From contig JADJOT010000009.1 in the NCBI GenBank assembly GCA_016713625.1, positions 860,489-924,488 of the forward strand: a stretch of DNA of 64,000 nucleotides, written 5' to 3'. Below the pieces are notes generated by a model that was not told the origin of the DNA, ran no database searches, and saw only the letters and a list, made by a program, of their open reading frames with translations. The position numbers and the translations under genes are program-made. Below, piece by piece: positions 43,324 to 53,285 of the stretch (position 1 is its first letter; every line of letters begins with the position of its first letter). Source of the DNA: Candidatus Accumulibacter affinis. GTDB lineage: Bacteria; Pseudomonadota; Gammaproteobacteria; Burkholderiales; Rhodocyclaceae.

Positions 43324-44637
43324 GTGGCACTGACGATCACCCACCCCAATGCGGCAGGAATTGACATCGGCAGCGCGGCGCACTTTGTGGCCGTACCGCC
43401 TGACCGGGACGATGAGCCGGTGCGCGAGTTTCCCAGCTTCACGGTTGACCTCAATGCCATTGCTGATTGGCTTCAGGCCTGCCGGGTGGATACGGTGGCG
43501 ATGGAGTTCACCGGCGTGTACTGGATCCCCCTGTTCGAGTTGCTGGAGTCGCGTGGCTTCACGGTGCTGCTGGTCAACGCGCGTCACGTGAAGAACGTTT
43601 CGGGCCGCAAGTCCGACGTGCTCGACTGTCAGTGGATTCAGCAACTCATGACCTACGGCCTGCTCAGCGGTGCGTTTCGCCCAGCCGATCAGGTGTGTGT
43701 GTTGCGCTCGCTGTGGCGCCAGCGCGGCATGCTGTTGCGCAGCCAGGCCAGAGAGGTACAGCACATGCAAAGGCGCTCACGCAGATGAACGTTCAACTGG
43801 CCAACGTCATCTCCGACGTGGTGGGCGAGACCGGCCAGAAGATCCTGCGCGCCATCGTGGCCGGCGAGCGTGATGGTCAGGTGCTGGGTGCGATGAAGAA
43901 CGTGCGCATCCACGCTAGCGTCGATGAAATCGCCAAGAGCCTGCAAGGCCACTGGCGGGTCGAGCACTTGTTCGCGCTCAAGCAGGCGCTGGCCGCCTTC
44001 GACTTTATCGGCACGCAACTGGCTGAATGCGATCAGGAGATCGAAGCGCAGTTGAAGCGGCTGGAGGTTCATGAAGGCGACCCAGCCAAAGGCAAGAAGC
44101 GCAGTCGGCCACGCAATGCGCCGAAGTTCGATCTGCGTACCCAACTGTTCAAGATGTGCGGCGTGGACTTGACGCGCATCGACGGCATCGATGTGACCAC
44201 CGCTCTGGCGGTCATCAGCGAGACCGGGGCCGACATGTCACGCTTTCCCACGGAGGGCCACTTCGCGAGCTGGCTGGGTTTGTGCCCCGGCACCAAGATC
44301 ACCGGTGGCAAGGTGATGAGCGGCAAGACCAAGCGTTGTGCCAACCGCGCGGCCCAGGCCCTGCGCTTGGCCGCCGCAGCGCTGAGAACCAGCCAGTCCG
44401 CGCTCGGCGCGTACTTCAGACGCTTGTGCTCGCGTATGGACAAGCCCAAGGCCGTGACCGCGGCAGCCCACAAGCTGGCGCGGCTGATCTACACCCTGCT
44501 CACCAAGGGCCAAGAGTACCACCGACCAGGGCCAGGACTACTACGAGCAGCGTTACCACCAGCGCGTTCTCCGCCAACTGGCACAGCGCGCCCAGAAGCT
44601 CGGCATGAAGCTCGTCCCCACTGAACAACCAGCATAA
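43324..44637 (+). pseudogene. IS110-family transposase with two frameshifts
   Basis: The N-terminal RuvC-like DEDD part is AAGIDIGSAAHFVAVPPDRD, VAMEFTGVYWIPLFELLE and VKNVSGRKSDVLDCQWIQQL. The C-terminal Transposase_20 part is LTRIDGIDVTTALAVISETG, FASWLGLCPGTKITGGKV and AAQALRLAAAALRTSQSALG. One base is missing near 43768 (CAAAGG for CAAAAGG) and one extra near 44520, so total length stays a multiple of three; the protein should end LGMKLVPTEQPA. IS110 elements have no clear inverted repeats, so ends are not assigned. Confidence 0.88.
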
Positions 44638-44765
44638 AACATGCATATAAGATCAACCAGTTGAGAGGAGTTTCTTAAGAGCCGGCACAGCCATGGTTGG
44701 ATAGGGGAGGGCAGGATCACCGACAGGGTCAAAGCCGTCCTCATCCTTGAACCGACCGTTTCTCG

Positions 44766-45146
44766 CTACCGGCGGGGCACCGCCAGAATACAGAGTATTC
44801 CCGGTGAATCGGAGGCTCCACCAAAAGACCCGGCCAGGGCGTCGGCGTAGCTTGTCCCGGAAATTTCTCCGTGGTAGAAGCGCGAGGTCACGTCGAGAAA
44901 ATACGCATTCGGACTGGACGTTTGCAGCAAGTCCCAGCCGATGCTCTTGTTTCCTATCCGCTGCTCGCCGCACTGCTTCTGGACCCGGTCAAGAAATGCG
45001 TCGTATGGCTTGTCGGGTCGCCAGGCATCAGGGGCACAAGCACTGAGCAGCACCGCCAGTAGTGTGACGAATGATGCCTTGCCGAAGGACTGGAAGGTAA
45101 GTGATTGGCGACCGGGACGGCGCAATTGGTGCGTCGATGGAGACAT
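44766..45146 (-). CDS. Hypothetical lipoprotein
   Basis: About 126 aa. The N-terminal signal has lipobox LLSAC (TLLAVLLSACAPDAWRP). The mature part is DAFLDRVQKQCGEQRIGNKS, then LDVTSRFYHGEISGTSYADA, a pattern I have seen in uncharacterised lipoproteins but cannot name. ATG 45146 avoids a longer unsupported frame. First of four small envelope genes on this strand. Confidence 0.6.
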   Translation of the reverse strand: MSPSTHQLRRPGRQSLTFQSFGKASFVTLLAVLLSACAPDAWRPDKPYDAFLDRVQKQCGEQRIGNKSIGWDLLQTSSPNAYFLDVTSRFYHGEISGTSYADALAGSFGGASDSPGILCILAVPRR

Positions 45147-45204
45147 GTCTATTCTTTCGGTTCGCAGGTATCGGGCGTGTAGCCAACCCGATACCTGGGA
45201 GTGT

Positions 45205-45648
45205 TTAGCGGGGAACGACGCGAGAGTTCTCGCCATTGCCTTCGATGAACACCCGCTGCCCCTGGTACAGGCCCTGACTCATCGGCTGCGTCACCGAAAT
45301 CAGGACGCCGTTGCCGGTGCGGACAATGATCTGCTGTCCCGGCACGGGCTGGTCATACTTCTTCTGGACTTCGTTGCCCGCGACCGCGCCGCCGACCGTG
45401 CCGAGGACCATCGCCACATCACGGCCGGTGCCGGCACCGATCAGGCTGCCGATGCCGAGGCCGGCAAGCCCGCCGACCACCGCACCGACCCCTGCATGGT
45501 GATTGCTGGGCAGTTGTACAAAGTTGATTTGCTCGATGACGCCGCTGCGGATTTCCATCTCACCCGGCTGCTGTCCGGGTCCGGCGCAGGCGGTCAGGAA
45601 CAGGGCGATGGCGAATGCGGACAGGCAGGACCATGCTCTCTGGAACAT
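45205..45648 (-). CDS. Glycine-zipper outer-membrane lipoprotein (SlyB-like)
   Basis: A 147-aa lipoprotein with lipobox LFLTAC. The glycine-zipper 2TM segment is GVGAVVGGLAGLGIGSLIGA, then VLGTVGGAVAGNEVQKKY. The remainder has the SlyB-like IIVRTGNGVLISVTQPM and GQRVFIEGNGENSRVVPR. SD AAGGAG upstream of ATG 45648 is strong. Probably an envelope-integrity lipoprotein. Confidence 0.85.
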   Translation of the reverse strand: MFQRAWSCLSAFAIALFLTACAGPGQQPGEMEIRSGVIEQINFVQLPSNHHAGVGAVVGGLAGLGIGSLIGAGTGRDVAMVLGTVGGAVAGNEVQKKYDQPVPGQQIIVRTGNGVLISVTQPMSQGLYQGQRVFIEGNGENSRVVPR

Positions 45649-45772
45649 GTTGATCTCCTTGAAAGGTTTGATGGGTGGGACGGTTGACTGCTGGCGAATG
45701 ACCATCAACTGCTGCCGCAACGCCTGGCTGCTGACGTCTCGGGGAGTCGGAACATCGCAATGCGTGCACAGC

Positions 45773-46105
45773 TTACTGCAAAACGGCCTGGTTTCGCCCG
45801 GTAACGGCCAGACAACTGACTGACCTGACCTGGCAAACGACGATGTAGGTGGTCTTCTTGCCACAGCCTTCGACCCCGACCGTGTATTCGGCGCGTTCGA
45901 TGCCATTCCAGAGAACGGGCTGCAGCAGGTTGCTCGACAGGACGATTCCCCTGGCGCTTGGACACGACAGTTCGAATTGCCCGCGGCGCGCGGCAACCAG
46001 GATTGCTTGGTCCTGCTCGCTGCTCAGTATCTGCTGGTCGCTGGCGCAGCCAGCCAGCAGCAGACCCAAAGCCGACAGTGAGAGCAGTTTGCCTTTGGAC
46101 ATCAT
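45773..46105 (-). CDS. Hypothetical lipoprotein
   Basis: 110 aa from ATG 46105, which has GGAGG 6 nt upstream. Signal peptide with lipobox LLLAGC. The mature part has ILVAARRGQFELSCPSARGI, EYTVGVEGCGKKTTYIVVCQ and four Cys that may form disulphides. No named family is recognised. Confidence 0.65.
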   Translation of the reverse strand: MMSKGKLLSLSALGLLLAGCASDQQILSSEQDQAILVAARRGQFELSCPSARGIVLSSNLLQPVLWNGIERAEYTVGVEGCGKKTTYIVVCQVRSVSCLAVTGRNQAVLQ

Positions 46106-46243
46106 GATTACCTCCTCTTGAGAAAAGCCAAACGGGTCGGTCGACAGCCTTGCCGCCCCGGTCAGGGTGGTGGTCAGGGTAGTGGTCACTGCGCTCGACC
46201 GGAACGGGTTGCGGCAACCGCACGCTTTACGTGATCACGCCAC

Positions 46244-47392
46244 TTAGCGTCGGCCACCGCCACGAAATCCTCCGCCACCAAAGCCGCCGCCACCGAAACG
46301 GCTGGAGAAACTGCTGCCGCCGCCATAACGATTTCCCCAACCGCCACCTCCGAAACGGTGGCTGTCACCACCACCCCAGCCGCCGGCAAAGCGGTCGCCA
46401 GCACCGCTGTCCCAGCCACCGGCACGGCCCTGATAGCTGCTGCGCGCCTGTTGCTCGCGATCGGCCCAGGAGGTGTCCCCGGCGGCGGATTGCCACCCCC
46501 CTGAAGTGTGTTGTTGCCAGCCGCTGGCGCTGCTCCGGTAGGCGTTGCCATCGGCGCCGGCGTAGTGGTTGCCAAACAGACCGCTCGAGGTATAGCTCTT
46601 GCTCTGGCCGGTCTGGGCATTGTAGGCCGTGACCGTGTGTTGGGCGCCAACACCCTCGGGCCCGGCGGTGGCCGTCGCAGTCTTCGACACTGAACTTCCC
46701 TCGGGGCCGGTGGCCGAGGCACTCGAAGCAATAGTCGTTGTTGGCGGTGTTGACCAACACATCGGCGGTGGTATTTTCAGCCCACAGCAAGCCGGTTCCG
46801 GTTATTGGGATGAAATTCGGCTGACCCTGGAAGACAATCAGTTCGGCCGGTACCTGGCTCACGTAAACAGATCGAGTGACATCGTGGCCATCACAGTCGG
46901 CAAGCGGCTGCGCAACTGACGCAGATACTCGCGGCCATGGTCTGCTACCGTCGGGAATCTGGCCTGGGTGAGGGTGAGCTCGTCGAGCGTCACGGTGCGC
47001 GTCAGACGATCGACACCGGTACGCGCGTTACCCCAAATGACACCGAAGGTTTCCTCGTTGGAGCCGCTCGTCTTGATCGCCACGGCAGCACGAAAAGTCA
47101 GCTGGTTGCCTTTCCAGGCACTGATTTGAGGCAAATAGACCAGAGCCGTCGCGTCTGCGAGGGCGACCTGGCGCGGCCAGGGGTCGCCGAGCGTTGGCGC
47201 TGACGAAGTCGGCTGGCTTGATGAATTACTTGCCCCGGCAGCCGCGTCGAGCACCAGATTGACGTCGAGAGGCGGCAAGGCTGCGGCCATTCCGGGATCC
47301 GTCGTCAGGGACCCTGATGGCTTGCTGGCGCAGCCCGACGCACCGGCAACGACCGCGGCAAGCAGGCAGGAGAGCAGAAAAGGCTGTTGCAT
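46244..47392 (-). pseudogene. Broken lipoprotein with glycine-rich tail
   Basis: One gene in three frame pieces. 47392-46859: lipobox-like AAVVAGASGCASKP, then VALADATALVYLPQISAWKG and EETFGVIWGNARTGVDRLTR. 46862-46720: VSQVPAELIVFQGQPNFIPI, then LVNTANNDY. 46740-46244: ATAGPEGVGAQHTVTAYNAQ and GLFGNHYAGADGNAYRSSAS, ending in a Gly/Arg tail (GGGFGGGGFRGGGRR). Order and sequence read as one longer family protein from which internal sequence has been lost with frameshifts. Likely non-functional. Confidence 0.6.
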
Positions 47393-47508
47393 CTGGATCG
47401 TCTCCCGGTGAGCAGTCGGCAAAGTCGCAGAGCGAGAGTATGTCGTTGCCGGTCAAGGCCGTCAATACGCCACCGTGGGCTTGGCAGGGGAGAAATCCGC
47501 TCCGCGCC

Positions 47509-47538
47509 AAGAGATGGAAAATCAAGAGATGGAAAATC
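47509..47538. repeat. Two tandem 15-bp repeats
   Basis: AAGAGATGGAAAATC twice in a row, in the 270-bp region between the broken lipoprotein gene and the IS copy. No gene is recognised in that region. Confidence 0.8.
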
Positions 47539-47813
47539 AATTGACAGCCCACTCGTTCGTCGTGGCTGCTCGCCTTCCCGCGCGCACTCGGACCTCCCCT
47601 GAGTCTCCCGCTCCGCGGCACCGGCATGCGTTCATGGTCGATCGCGGAGTTTTGCTGACTGTCAGCCCTGACGCATGACTAGCGAAGGCCAGTCGTAGCA
47701 AGGCTTAGGGGCGACCGGAAAAAATAACTTTCGCAAAGGGGGGCTAGACAGGCGCACGGGTTTCTGGCAGGATACGTGAAGGACAACAGGTCTGCGCTTG
47801 AGCCGGAGGATCC

Positions 47814-48713
47814 GTGGTGGAGGTCATGAATACGAGAGGTTGGGTACACTGCGGTCGCGAATTCAGCGCTGCGGAGATTGCTGACCTCTGTGCGACCGTG
47901 GCATGGCTGCCGGGATTGCCGCGCCAGGAGTTGGCGGCGACGCTCTGCGAACATCTCGCTTGGTTCACCCTATCGGGAACCCCGAAGATCCACGCTTGCC
48001 TGGAGTTCCTGGAACGTTTGCGGGTGGCCGGGTTGCTGGCGCTTCCTGCACTGCGGCCCTCGCCGCCGCGCCGTTCGACGGCACCCGCGGCAGCCGTAGA
48101 GCCAGTTGCCGAGCCTCTGGTGCACTGCGCCCTGTCAGCACTCGCCCCGGTCTCCTGGAAGTGGTTCGCGACGCGGCCGTGGGGGCGCAGTGGGATGCGC
48201 TGGTAGCGCGCGGGCACCCGCTGGGTTTCCAGGGCGCCTTCGGCTACCGCCTGCGCTACTTCATCCTGGCGGGCGACCGGCGCCTGGGCTGCGTCCTGCT
48301 GGCCGGCGCTGCCCGGGCGGTGGCCGTGCGCGACCGCTGGATCGGCTGGACCGCCCAGGCCCGCCGCGAGAATGTGGCGCGGGTGGTGAACAACAGCCGC
48401 TTCCTGATCTTTCCCCACGTCCGGGTAGCGCATCTGGCCAGCCATGTGCTCGGACAACTCGCGCGCCGCGCACGCGCCGACTGGCTCGATCACTGGGGCT
48501 TCGAGCCCCTGCTGCTCGAGACCTTCGTCGATCCGCGTCACTATGCCGGTACCTGTTACCGCGCCGCCGGTTGGCAGTTGCTTGGGGAGACCAGCGGGCG
48601 TGGGCTGGCCCGCCCCGGCCAGTCCTATCAGAGCACGCCCCGCCAGGTGTGGGTCAAGCCGCTCTGCGCCGATGGTCGCGACCGGCTGTGCGCCGTCCTG
48701 GGAACTCCCGGTC
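47814..48713 (+). pseudogene. DruA-like (DUF4338) passenger gene, IS copy 1, frameshifted
   Basis: GTG 47814 has GGAGGA upstream. The N-terminal part MNTRGWVHCGREFSAAEIAD runs to about 48154, where CTCCTGG (CTCCCTGG in copy 2) shifts the frame. The DUF4338 core follows: GYRLRYFILAGDRRLGCVLL, VAVRDRWIGWTAQARRENVA, RVVNNSRFLIFPHVRVAHLA, LLETFVDPRHYAGTCYRAAG and LGETSGRGLA. This domain defines DruA of the Druantia anti-phage system but is also common beside transposases. The C-terminal end is unclear; the transposase ATG at 48714 probably overlapped its stop. Confidence 0.8.
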
Positions 48714-50224
48714 ATGAGCCGTCGCCCGACACGCGCCACCATCCAGGGGCTGCGCGCAAAAAAGAAACAGCAGGAAAAGGCGCTGAACGCGAAACTGCGC
48801 GCGAGTGGACAAGTTCCCCACTCCCCCGCTTCTTTGCCCAACCGATGCTCGACCTTCGCGACCATCGCCGAAGAGAGAGAGGCCCGCGAGGACGCCGTGA
48901 GCAAACAGATGCGCCTCCTGCGCAAAGAGCTGCCCACCTTGCTCGGTCAACTGGAACAGATTCCCGACCCAAGAGACCCCAGGAAGCGCCGGCACAAGCT
49001 CACCGCGCTGCTGCTCTACGGCTTGTTGATGTTCGTCTTTCAGTTCTCTTCCCGGCGCGAGACCAACCGCGAAATCAGCCGCCCGCAGTTCATGACCACC
49101 CTGCAGCTGCTATTCCCGGAAATCGATACCCTGCCACACGCCGACACCCTGTTTCGGCTGCTGCGCGACATCGACCTTGAGCACCTCGAACAAGCCCACG
49201 TCGATTTGATCAAGCGGCTGATCCGCGGCAAGAGCTTTCGCCGCTATCTGATCAACCGCTGCTATCCGATCGCCATCGATGGCTCACAGAAGCTCGCCGG
49301 CGACACCCTCTGGGCGGAGGAACTCCTGCAGCGGACCGTCGGCAAGGAGGAAACCCGTCACACCCAGTACTTCGTCACCTCCTCGAGGCCAGTCTCGCCT
49401 TCCACAACGGTCTGGTCATCCCGTTGCTCAGCGAGTTCCTCGAACACGCGCTGGGCGATAGCGAAGCGCAAAAGCAGGATGGCGAGCTGCGCGGCTTTGT
49501 GCGCTTGAGCGATCGGCTCAAGACGCTGTTCCCCGGCCTGCCGATCCTGCTCCTGCTCGATGGCCTCTACGCCAACGGGCCGGTGATGCAGCGCTGCCGT
49601 GGCTACCACTGGCAGTTCATGATCGTGCTCAAGGACAAGGATTTGTCCACGGTCTGGCAGGAGTTCCACGCGCTCCATGCCCTGAAACCGCAAGCCTCGC
49701 AGCGCTGCTGGGGACGACGCCAACAGCACTTCAGCTGGGTCAACGACATCGACTATGCCTTCGGTTCGAACGGGCGTCAGCATCTCAAGCTGAACGTAGT
49801 GGTCTGTGAGGAAAGCTGGGAGAGGGTCGATGACCAGGCCAGGACCGTCACCGAAACCTCGCGTCACGCCTGGCTCTCCAGCCAGCCGATCAGCCAAGAC
49901 AATGTCCATGAGCGCTGCAACCTGGGCGCCCGCCACCGCTGGGGCATCGAAGCGGGCTTTCTCGTCGAGAAGCACCAGGGCTACCACTACGAACATGCCT
50001 TTGCCCTCGACTGGAATGCCATGAGGGGCTATCACCTCCTCATGCGCCTGGCGCATGTCTTCAATACCCTGGCACGCTTCACCCGGCAGTTACGCGACCT
50101 GTATCGGCAATTCGGTGTGCGCGGCGCCATCGCCTTTATCCGCAGTTCCTGCGCCGCTCCTTGGCTCGATCTCGCGCGCATGCGCGTGCTCCTCGCCAAA
50201 CCGTTCCTGCTGCAACTCGAATAA
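48714..50224 (+). pseudogene. DDE transposase of the DruA-IS, copy 1, frameshift near 49373
   Basis: MSRRPTRATIQGLRAKKKQQ begins it. HTH-like and DDE parts: LEQIPDPRDPRKRRHKLTAL, FPEIDTLPHADTLFRLLRDI, CYPIAIDGSQKLAGDTLWAE; then, after two extra bases (GTCACCTCC against GTCCTCC in copy 2), LEASLAFHNGLVIPLLSEFL, LPILLLLDGLYANGPVMQRC and RWGIEAGFLVEKHQGYHYEH. One two-base insertion breaks an otherwise complete gene. The transposase_11-like YREK region is the last segment quoted. Confidence 0.85.
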
Positions 50225-50520
50225 CCTTCCCGGGCCTGCCCAAGACATCTCCCCAGCGCGGCGCAGTCCGCGCCGGGAAACCAGCTCGCCTGACGATCAC
50301 AACGGAGCTCCGACGACCTCTCACCTCCCATTGACTGACCCCACACTCCCCGCGCTACCAGCGCTCCTTTGCCGCTAGCCAACCCCCAGCTGACCGCCTC
50401 GCCAGCGAAAACGGGCGGTACCGGCAAACGCATCCGATTCGGCTGGGTCATGCGTCAGGGCTGGCTGACTGTGCTCTCAGTTGTGACGACAGCCACAACC
50501 GTCGTAGAATGATGACCTGC

Positions 50521-50594
50521 GCGGGCGTCGTATAATGGTAATACCCTAGCTTCCCAAGCTAGAGCCGAGGGTTCGATTCCCTTCGCCCGCTCCA
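50521..50594 (+). tRNA. tRNA-Gly (anticodon CCC)
   Basis: Acceptor GCGGGCG pairs with CGCCCGC. Anticodon stem CTAGC/GCTAG with loop TTCCCAA gives anticodon CCC. T arm GAGGG TTCGATT CCCTT. CCA is encoded. A TAGAAT box lies about 15 bp upstream, and the IS copy ends at 50463. Confidence 0.95.
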
Positions 50595-50663
50595 CTTCCC
50601 GCCTATCACGCTGATTTTATTGCAATCAGCGCTCAGATTACGGTGAAAGTCGCGCCAGCGACT

Positions 50664-50697
50664 CACGAATCTCCCCTCGCCCGCTTGTGGGAGAGGT
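50664..50697 (+). repeat. Dispersed repeat, copy 2
   Basis: CACGAATCTCCCCTCGCCCG followed by CTTGTGGGAGAGG, in the 347-bp tRNA-Gly to gltX gap. The same unit is at 34342-34366 (reverse) and 61795-61827. The rest of the gap shows no gene. Confidence 0.6.
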
Positions 50698-50941
50698 GTC
50701 GGGGGATATCGGGGATAGCTCTGAAGTCTCGGGCAGTGATGGCAGCAAGAGGTCTTCGGAATTTTCTGACTTGCTCTGGTCCAGCAGTGGGCATTTCTCT
50801 GTCCAGTCGCCGGCAACGAGCGTCCGGCCGCTTGGCCGAGAATGCCCCGCTGGCCGCTGGTAATGGCTGATGCGCAGCGGTTTGGTCGTCATCTTCCGCT
50901 TCCTCTAGAATGCGGACTTTACCCGACAGCGACCAACCACC

Positions 50942-52354
50942 ATGATCCGCACCCGTTTTGCGCCCTCGCCAACCGGCTTCCTGCATATCGGCGGTGCCCG
51001 CACCGCCCTATTTTCCTGGGCTTACGCCCGTCGCCATGGCGGCAGCTTCATCCTGCGCATCGAGGATACCGACCTCGCGCGCTCAACCCCTGAAGCCGTG
51101 CAGGCGATTCTCGATGGCATGCGCTGGCTCGGCCTCGACCATGACGAGGGTCCGTTCTACCAGACGCAGCGCCTCGATCGTTACCGGGCGGTGATCGAGG
51201 ACATGCTCGTCGCCGGCAGCGCGTACCACTGCTACATGACGCCGGACGAGCTCGACCGCCTGCGCGAGGAGCAACGCTCCGCCGGTGGCAAGCCGCGCTA
51301 CGACGGTCGCTGGCGCCCGGAAGCGGGGAAGACGCTGCCGACTCCGCCAGCAGGTGCGCGGCCGGTGGTCCGTTTCCGGAATCCGACCGACGGAGTGGTG
51401 GCCTGGGACGACCTCGTCAAGGGGCGGATCGAAATCGCCAACAGCGAACTCGACGACTTGGTGATCGCACGCCCCGACGGCACGCCGACCTACAACTTCT
51501 GTGTCGTCGTCGATGACTGGGAGATGGGCATTACACACGTCATCCGTGGCGACGACCACGTCAACAACACGCCGCGCCAGATCAACATCCTGCAGGCGAT
51601 CGGCGCTCCGGTGCCGCGCTACGCGCACCTGTCGATGATTCTTGGTGACGACGGACAGAAACTGTCAAAGCGGCACGGCGCGGTCAGCGTCATGCAGTAC
51701 GACGACGAAGGCTATCTGCCGGAAGCGGTGCTCAACTATCTCGGGCGTCTCGGCTGGTCGCATGGCGACGACGAGGTTTTTTCGCTGCCGCAGTTCTGCG
51801 AGTGGTTCGACCTCGACCATATCACCCCGTCGGCGGCGCAGTTCAATACCGAAAAGCTCAACTGGCTCAACGCTCACTACCTCAAGCGCGCCGAAACACC
51901 GCGCCTGGTGGCGTTGGTGCAGCCGCGGCTGGAGGCGCGCGGGGTGACGGTCACCGGCGAACCGTCGTTGGCAACCATCATCGAGCTGCACCGCGAGCGC
52001 GTCGGCAACCTCAACGAACTCGCCGACGTGGCGGAAGTGTTCTATATTGACCTGCATCCGAGAGCGGACCTGCTGGCAAAGCACCTGACGCCGGAAACCC
52101 TGCCGATGTTGAGCAATTTCATCGAGCGCCTGCCGGCGATCGCCTGGGAAACCACCGCCATCGGCGCCTTGATCAAGGAAATCGTCGCCAGGCACGGGCT
52201 GAAGATGCCCAGGCTGGCGATGCCCCTGCGGGTGCTGTTGACCGGCATGGAACAGACGCCGTCGGTGGACGCCGTGGTCGCCATCTTCCCGCGCGCGACG
52301 GTGCTCAAGCGACTCGCCCTGGCCGGGCGCGTTACCGGGACCGGATCTTCCTAG
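50942..52354 (+). CDS. gltX: Glutamyl-tRNA synthetase
   Basis: A 470-aa class I synthetase. The HIGH-type motif is APSPTGFLHIGGARTALFSW, then GSFILRIEDTDLARSTPEAV; the KMSKS-type motif is DDGQKLSKRHGAVSV. The C-terminal anticodon-binding domain is complete up to RVTGTGSS. The TAG stop (52352-52354) is the first three bases of the adjoining MITE, so the natural C-terminus may have been slightly different. tRNA-Glu stands 340 bp downstream. Confidence 0.97.
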   Translation: MIRTRFAPSPTGFLHIGGARTALFSWAYARRHGGSFILRIEDTDLARSTPEAVQAILDGMRWLGLDHDEGPFYQTQRLDRYRAVIEDMLVAGSAYHCYMTPDELDRLREEQRSAGGKPRYDGRWRPEAGKTLPTPPAGARPVVRFRNPTDGVVAWDDLVKGRIEIANSELDDLVIARPDGTPTYNFCVVVDDWEMGITHVIRGDDHVNNTPRQINILQAIGAPVPRYAHLSMILGDDGQKLSKRHGAVSVMQYDDEGYLPEAVLNYLGRLGWSHGDDEVFSLPQFCEWFDLDHITPSAAQFNTEKLNWLNAHYLKRAETPRLVALVQPRLEARGVTVTGEPSLATIIELHRERVGNLNELADVAEVFYIDLHPRADLLAKHLTPETLPMLSNFIERLPAIAWETTAIGALIKEIVARHGLKMPRLAMPLRVLLTGMEQTPSVDAVVAIFPRATVLKRLALAGRVTGTGSS

Positions 52355-52517
52355 CAGCCTGTCGGACTTGATGGGTCGAAGCGAAAAAAGTGGGAGACGA
52401 GCGCAGTTTTTCACGGATTTCAAGCGAATAGTTGTTCTATTCGCACAGAAATACGGGGGAAAATGAGCCGTCTTCCCACTTTTTGCAGCCGACTTGGTCA
52501 AGTCCGACAGGCTGCTA
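52352..52517. mobile_element. 166-bp MITE-like palindromic element
   Basis: Starts TAGCAGCCTGTCGGACTTGA and ends with its exact 20-bp reverse complement. Further inside, AAAAAGTGGGAGACG pairs with CGTCTTCCCACTTTTT, and the centre has GCGAATAG/CTATTCGC. Nearly the whole unit could fold as one hairpin. There is no ORF. It may also act as a bidirectional transcript end for gltX. Confidence 0.85.
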
Positions 52518-52554
52518 GACCAGCCTGTTCGTTACCGAGCGTCGCGCGGAATGC

Positions 52555-52583
52555 TTTACAGCGGCGCGCCCACTCCCTATAAT
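52555..52583 (+). promoter_or_regulatory. Promoter of the tRNA-Ala/tRNA-Glu pair
   Basis: TTTACA at 52555-52560, 17 bp, TATAAT at 52578-52583. It lies 18 bp upstream of tRNA-Ala. Confidence 0.8.
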
Positions 52584-52600
52584 CCCGGCTTCTTTCGGGC

Positions 52601-52676
<76 letters not shown>

Positions 52677-52696
52677 TAAGGCCGAAAGAGTTCCGG

Positions 52697-52772
52697 GTCC
52701 CCATCGTCTAGAGGCCCAGGACACTACCCTTTCACGGTAGGTACCGGGGTTCGAATCCCCGTGGGGACGCCA
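52697..52772 (+). tRNA. tRNA-Glu (anticodon TTC)
   Basis: Acceptor GTCCCCA/TGGGGAC, anticodon stem CTACC/GGTAG with loop CTTTCAC (TTC), T arm CGGGGTTCGAATCCCCG, CCA encoded. It follows tRNA-Ala by 20 bp in the same transcript. Confidence 0.96.
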
Positions 52773-52832
52773 GCGATGGCAGCAGGGCCTGGCTTTGTCC
52801 AGCTACGGCCGTGGTGTGGAGTTGCCGCCGGG

Positions 52833-53285
52833 CTATTCCGGATGGCGTGAATCGATACTGATCGTGACTGGCCCGTCGTTCACCAGATGCAATTGCATGT
52901 CGGCCCCGAAAACTCCTCTGGGTACGCACCTCCCGAGCACGCTTTCGAGCTGCCCGACAAAGCTCTGAAAGAGCGGCTCAGCGACTTCAGGCCGAGCCGC
53001 ACGGTTCCAGGAGGGACGATTGCCCTTCTTCGTCGACGCGAAGAGCGTGAACTGGCTGACCGCCAGGATCTCCCCCTGGGCCTCGACGACGCTGCGGTTC
53101 ATGACGCCGGCGGCGTCCGCGAAGATGCGCAGCTTGGCCAGCTTGGCCGTCATCCAGGCAAGATCCGCGTTGCGGTCGATCTCTTCGAAAGCGGCCAGGA
53201 TCAGCAGACCCGCTTCGATCGCCGCCACCACTTCGCCGCCGACTTCGACCCGCGCCGCAGCGACGCGCTGCACGACCACCCTCAT
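52833..53285 (-). CDS. dtd: D-aminoacyl-tRNA deacylase
   Basis: A 150-aa Dtd that clears D-amino acids from tRNA. MRVVVQRVAAARVEVGGEVV is the standard N-terminus; LAVSQFTLFASTKKGNRPSW carries the SQFTL motif; LHLVNDGPVTISIDS carries the Gly-cisPro motif. ATG 53285 overlaps the true stop of the zinc exporter by ATGA. In the sequence as given the exporter frame runs into dtd because of an extra base near 53373, producing a false 470-aa fusion. Confidence 0.92.
   Translation of the reverse strand: MRVVVQRVAAARVEVGGEVVAAIEAGLLILAAFEEIDRNADLAWMTAKLAKLRIFADAAGVMNRSVVEAQGEILAVSQFTLFASTKKGNRPSWNRAARPEVAEPLFQSFVGQLESVLGRCVPRGVFGADMQLHLVNDGPVTISIDSRHPE

Larger units (their letters stand above)
47663..50463 (+). 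mobile_element. DruA-carrying insertion sequence, copy 1 (complete)
   Basis: A 2801-bp element with terminal inverted repeats CAGCCCTGACGCATGAC and GTCATGCGTCAGGGCTG, flanked by a perfect 9-bp direct repeat GCTGACTGT (47654-47662 and 50464-50472). It contains a DUF4338/DruA-like gene, then a DDE transposase, then about 240 bp non-coding. It stands 58 bp before tRNA-Gly. The IS family is not named with confidence; an ISNCY-type group is possible. Confidence 0.88.
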
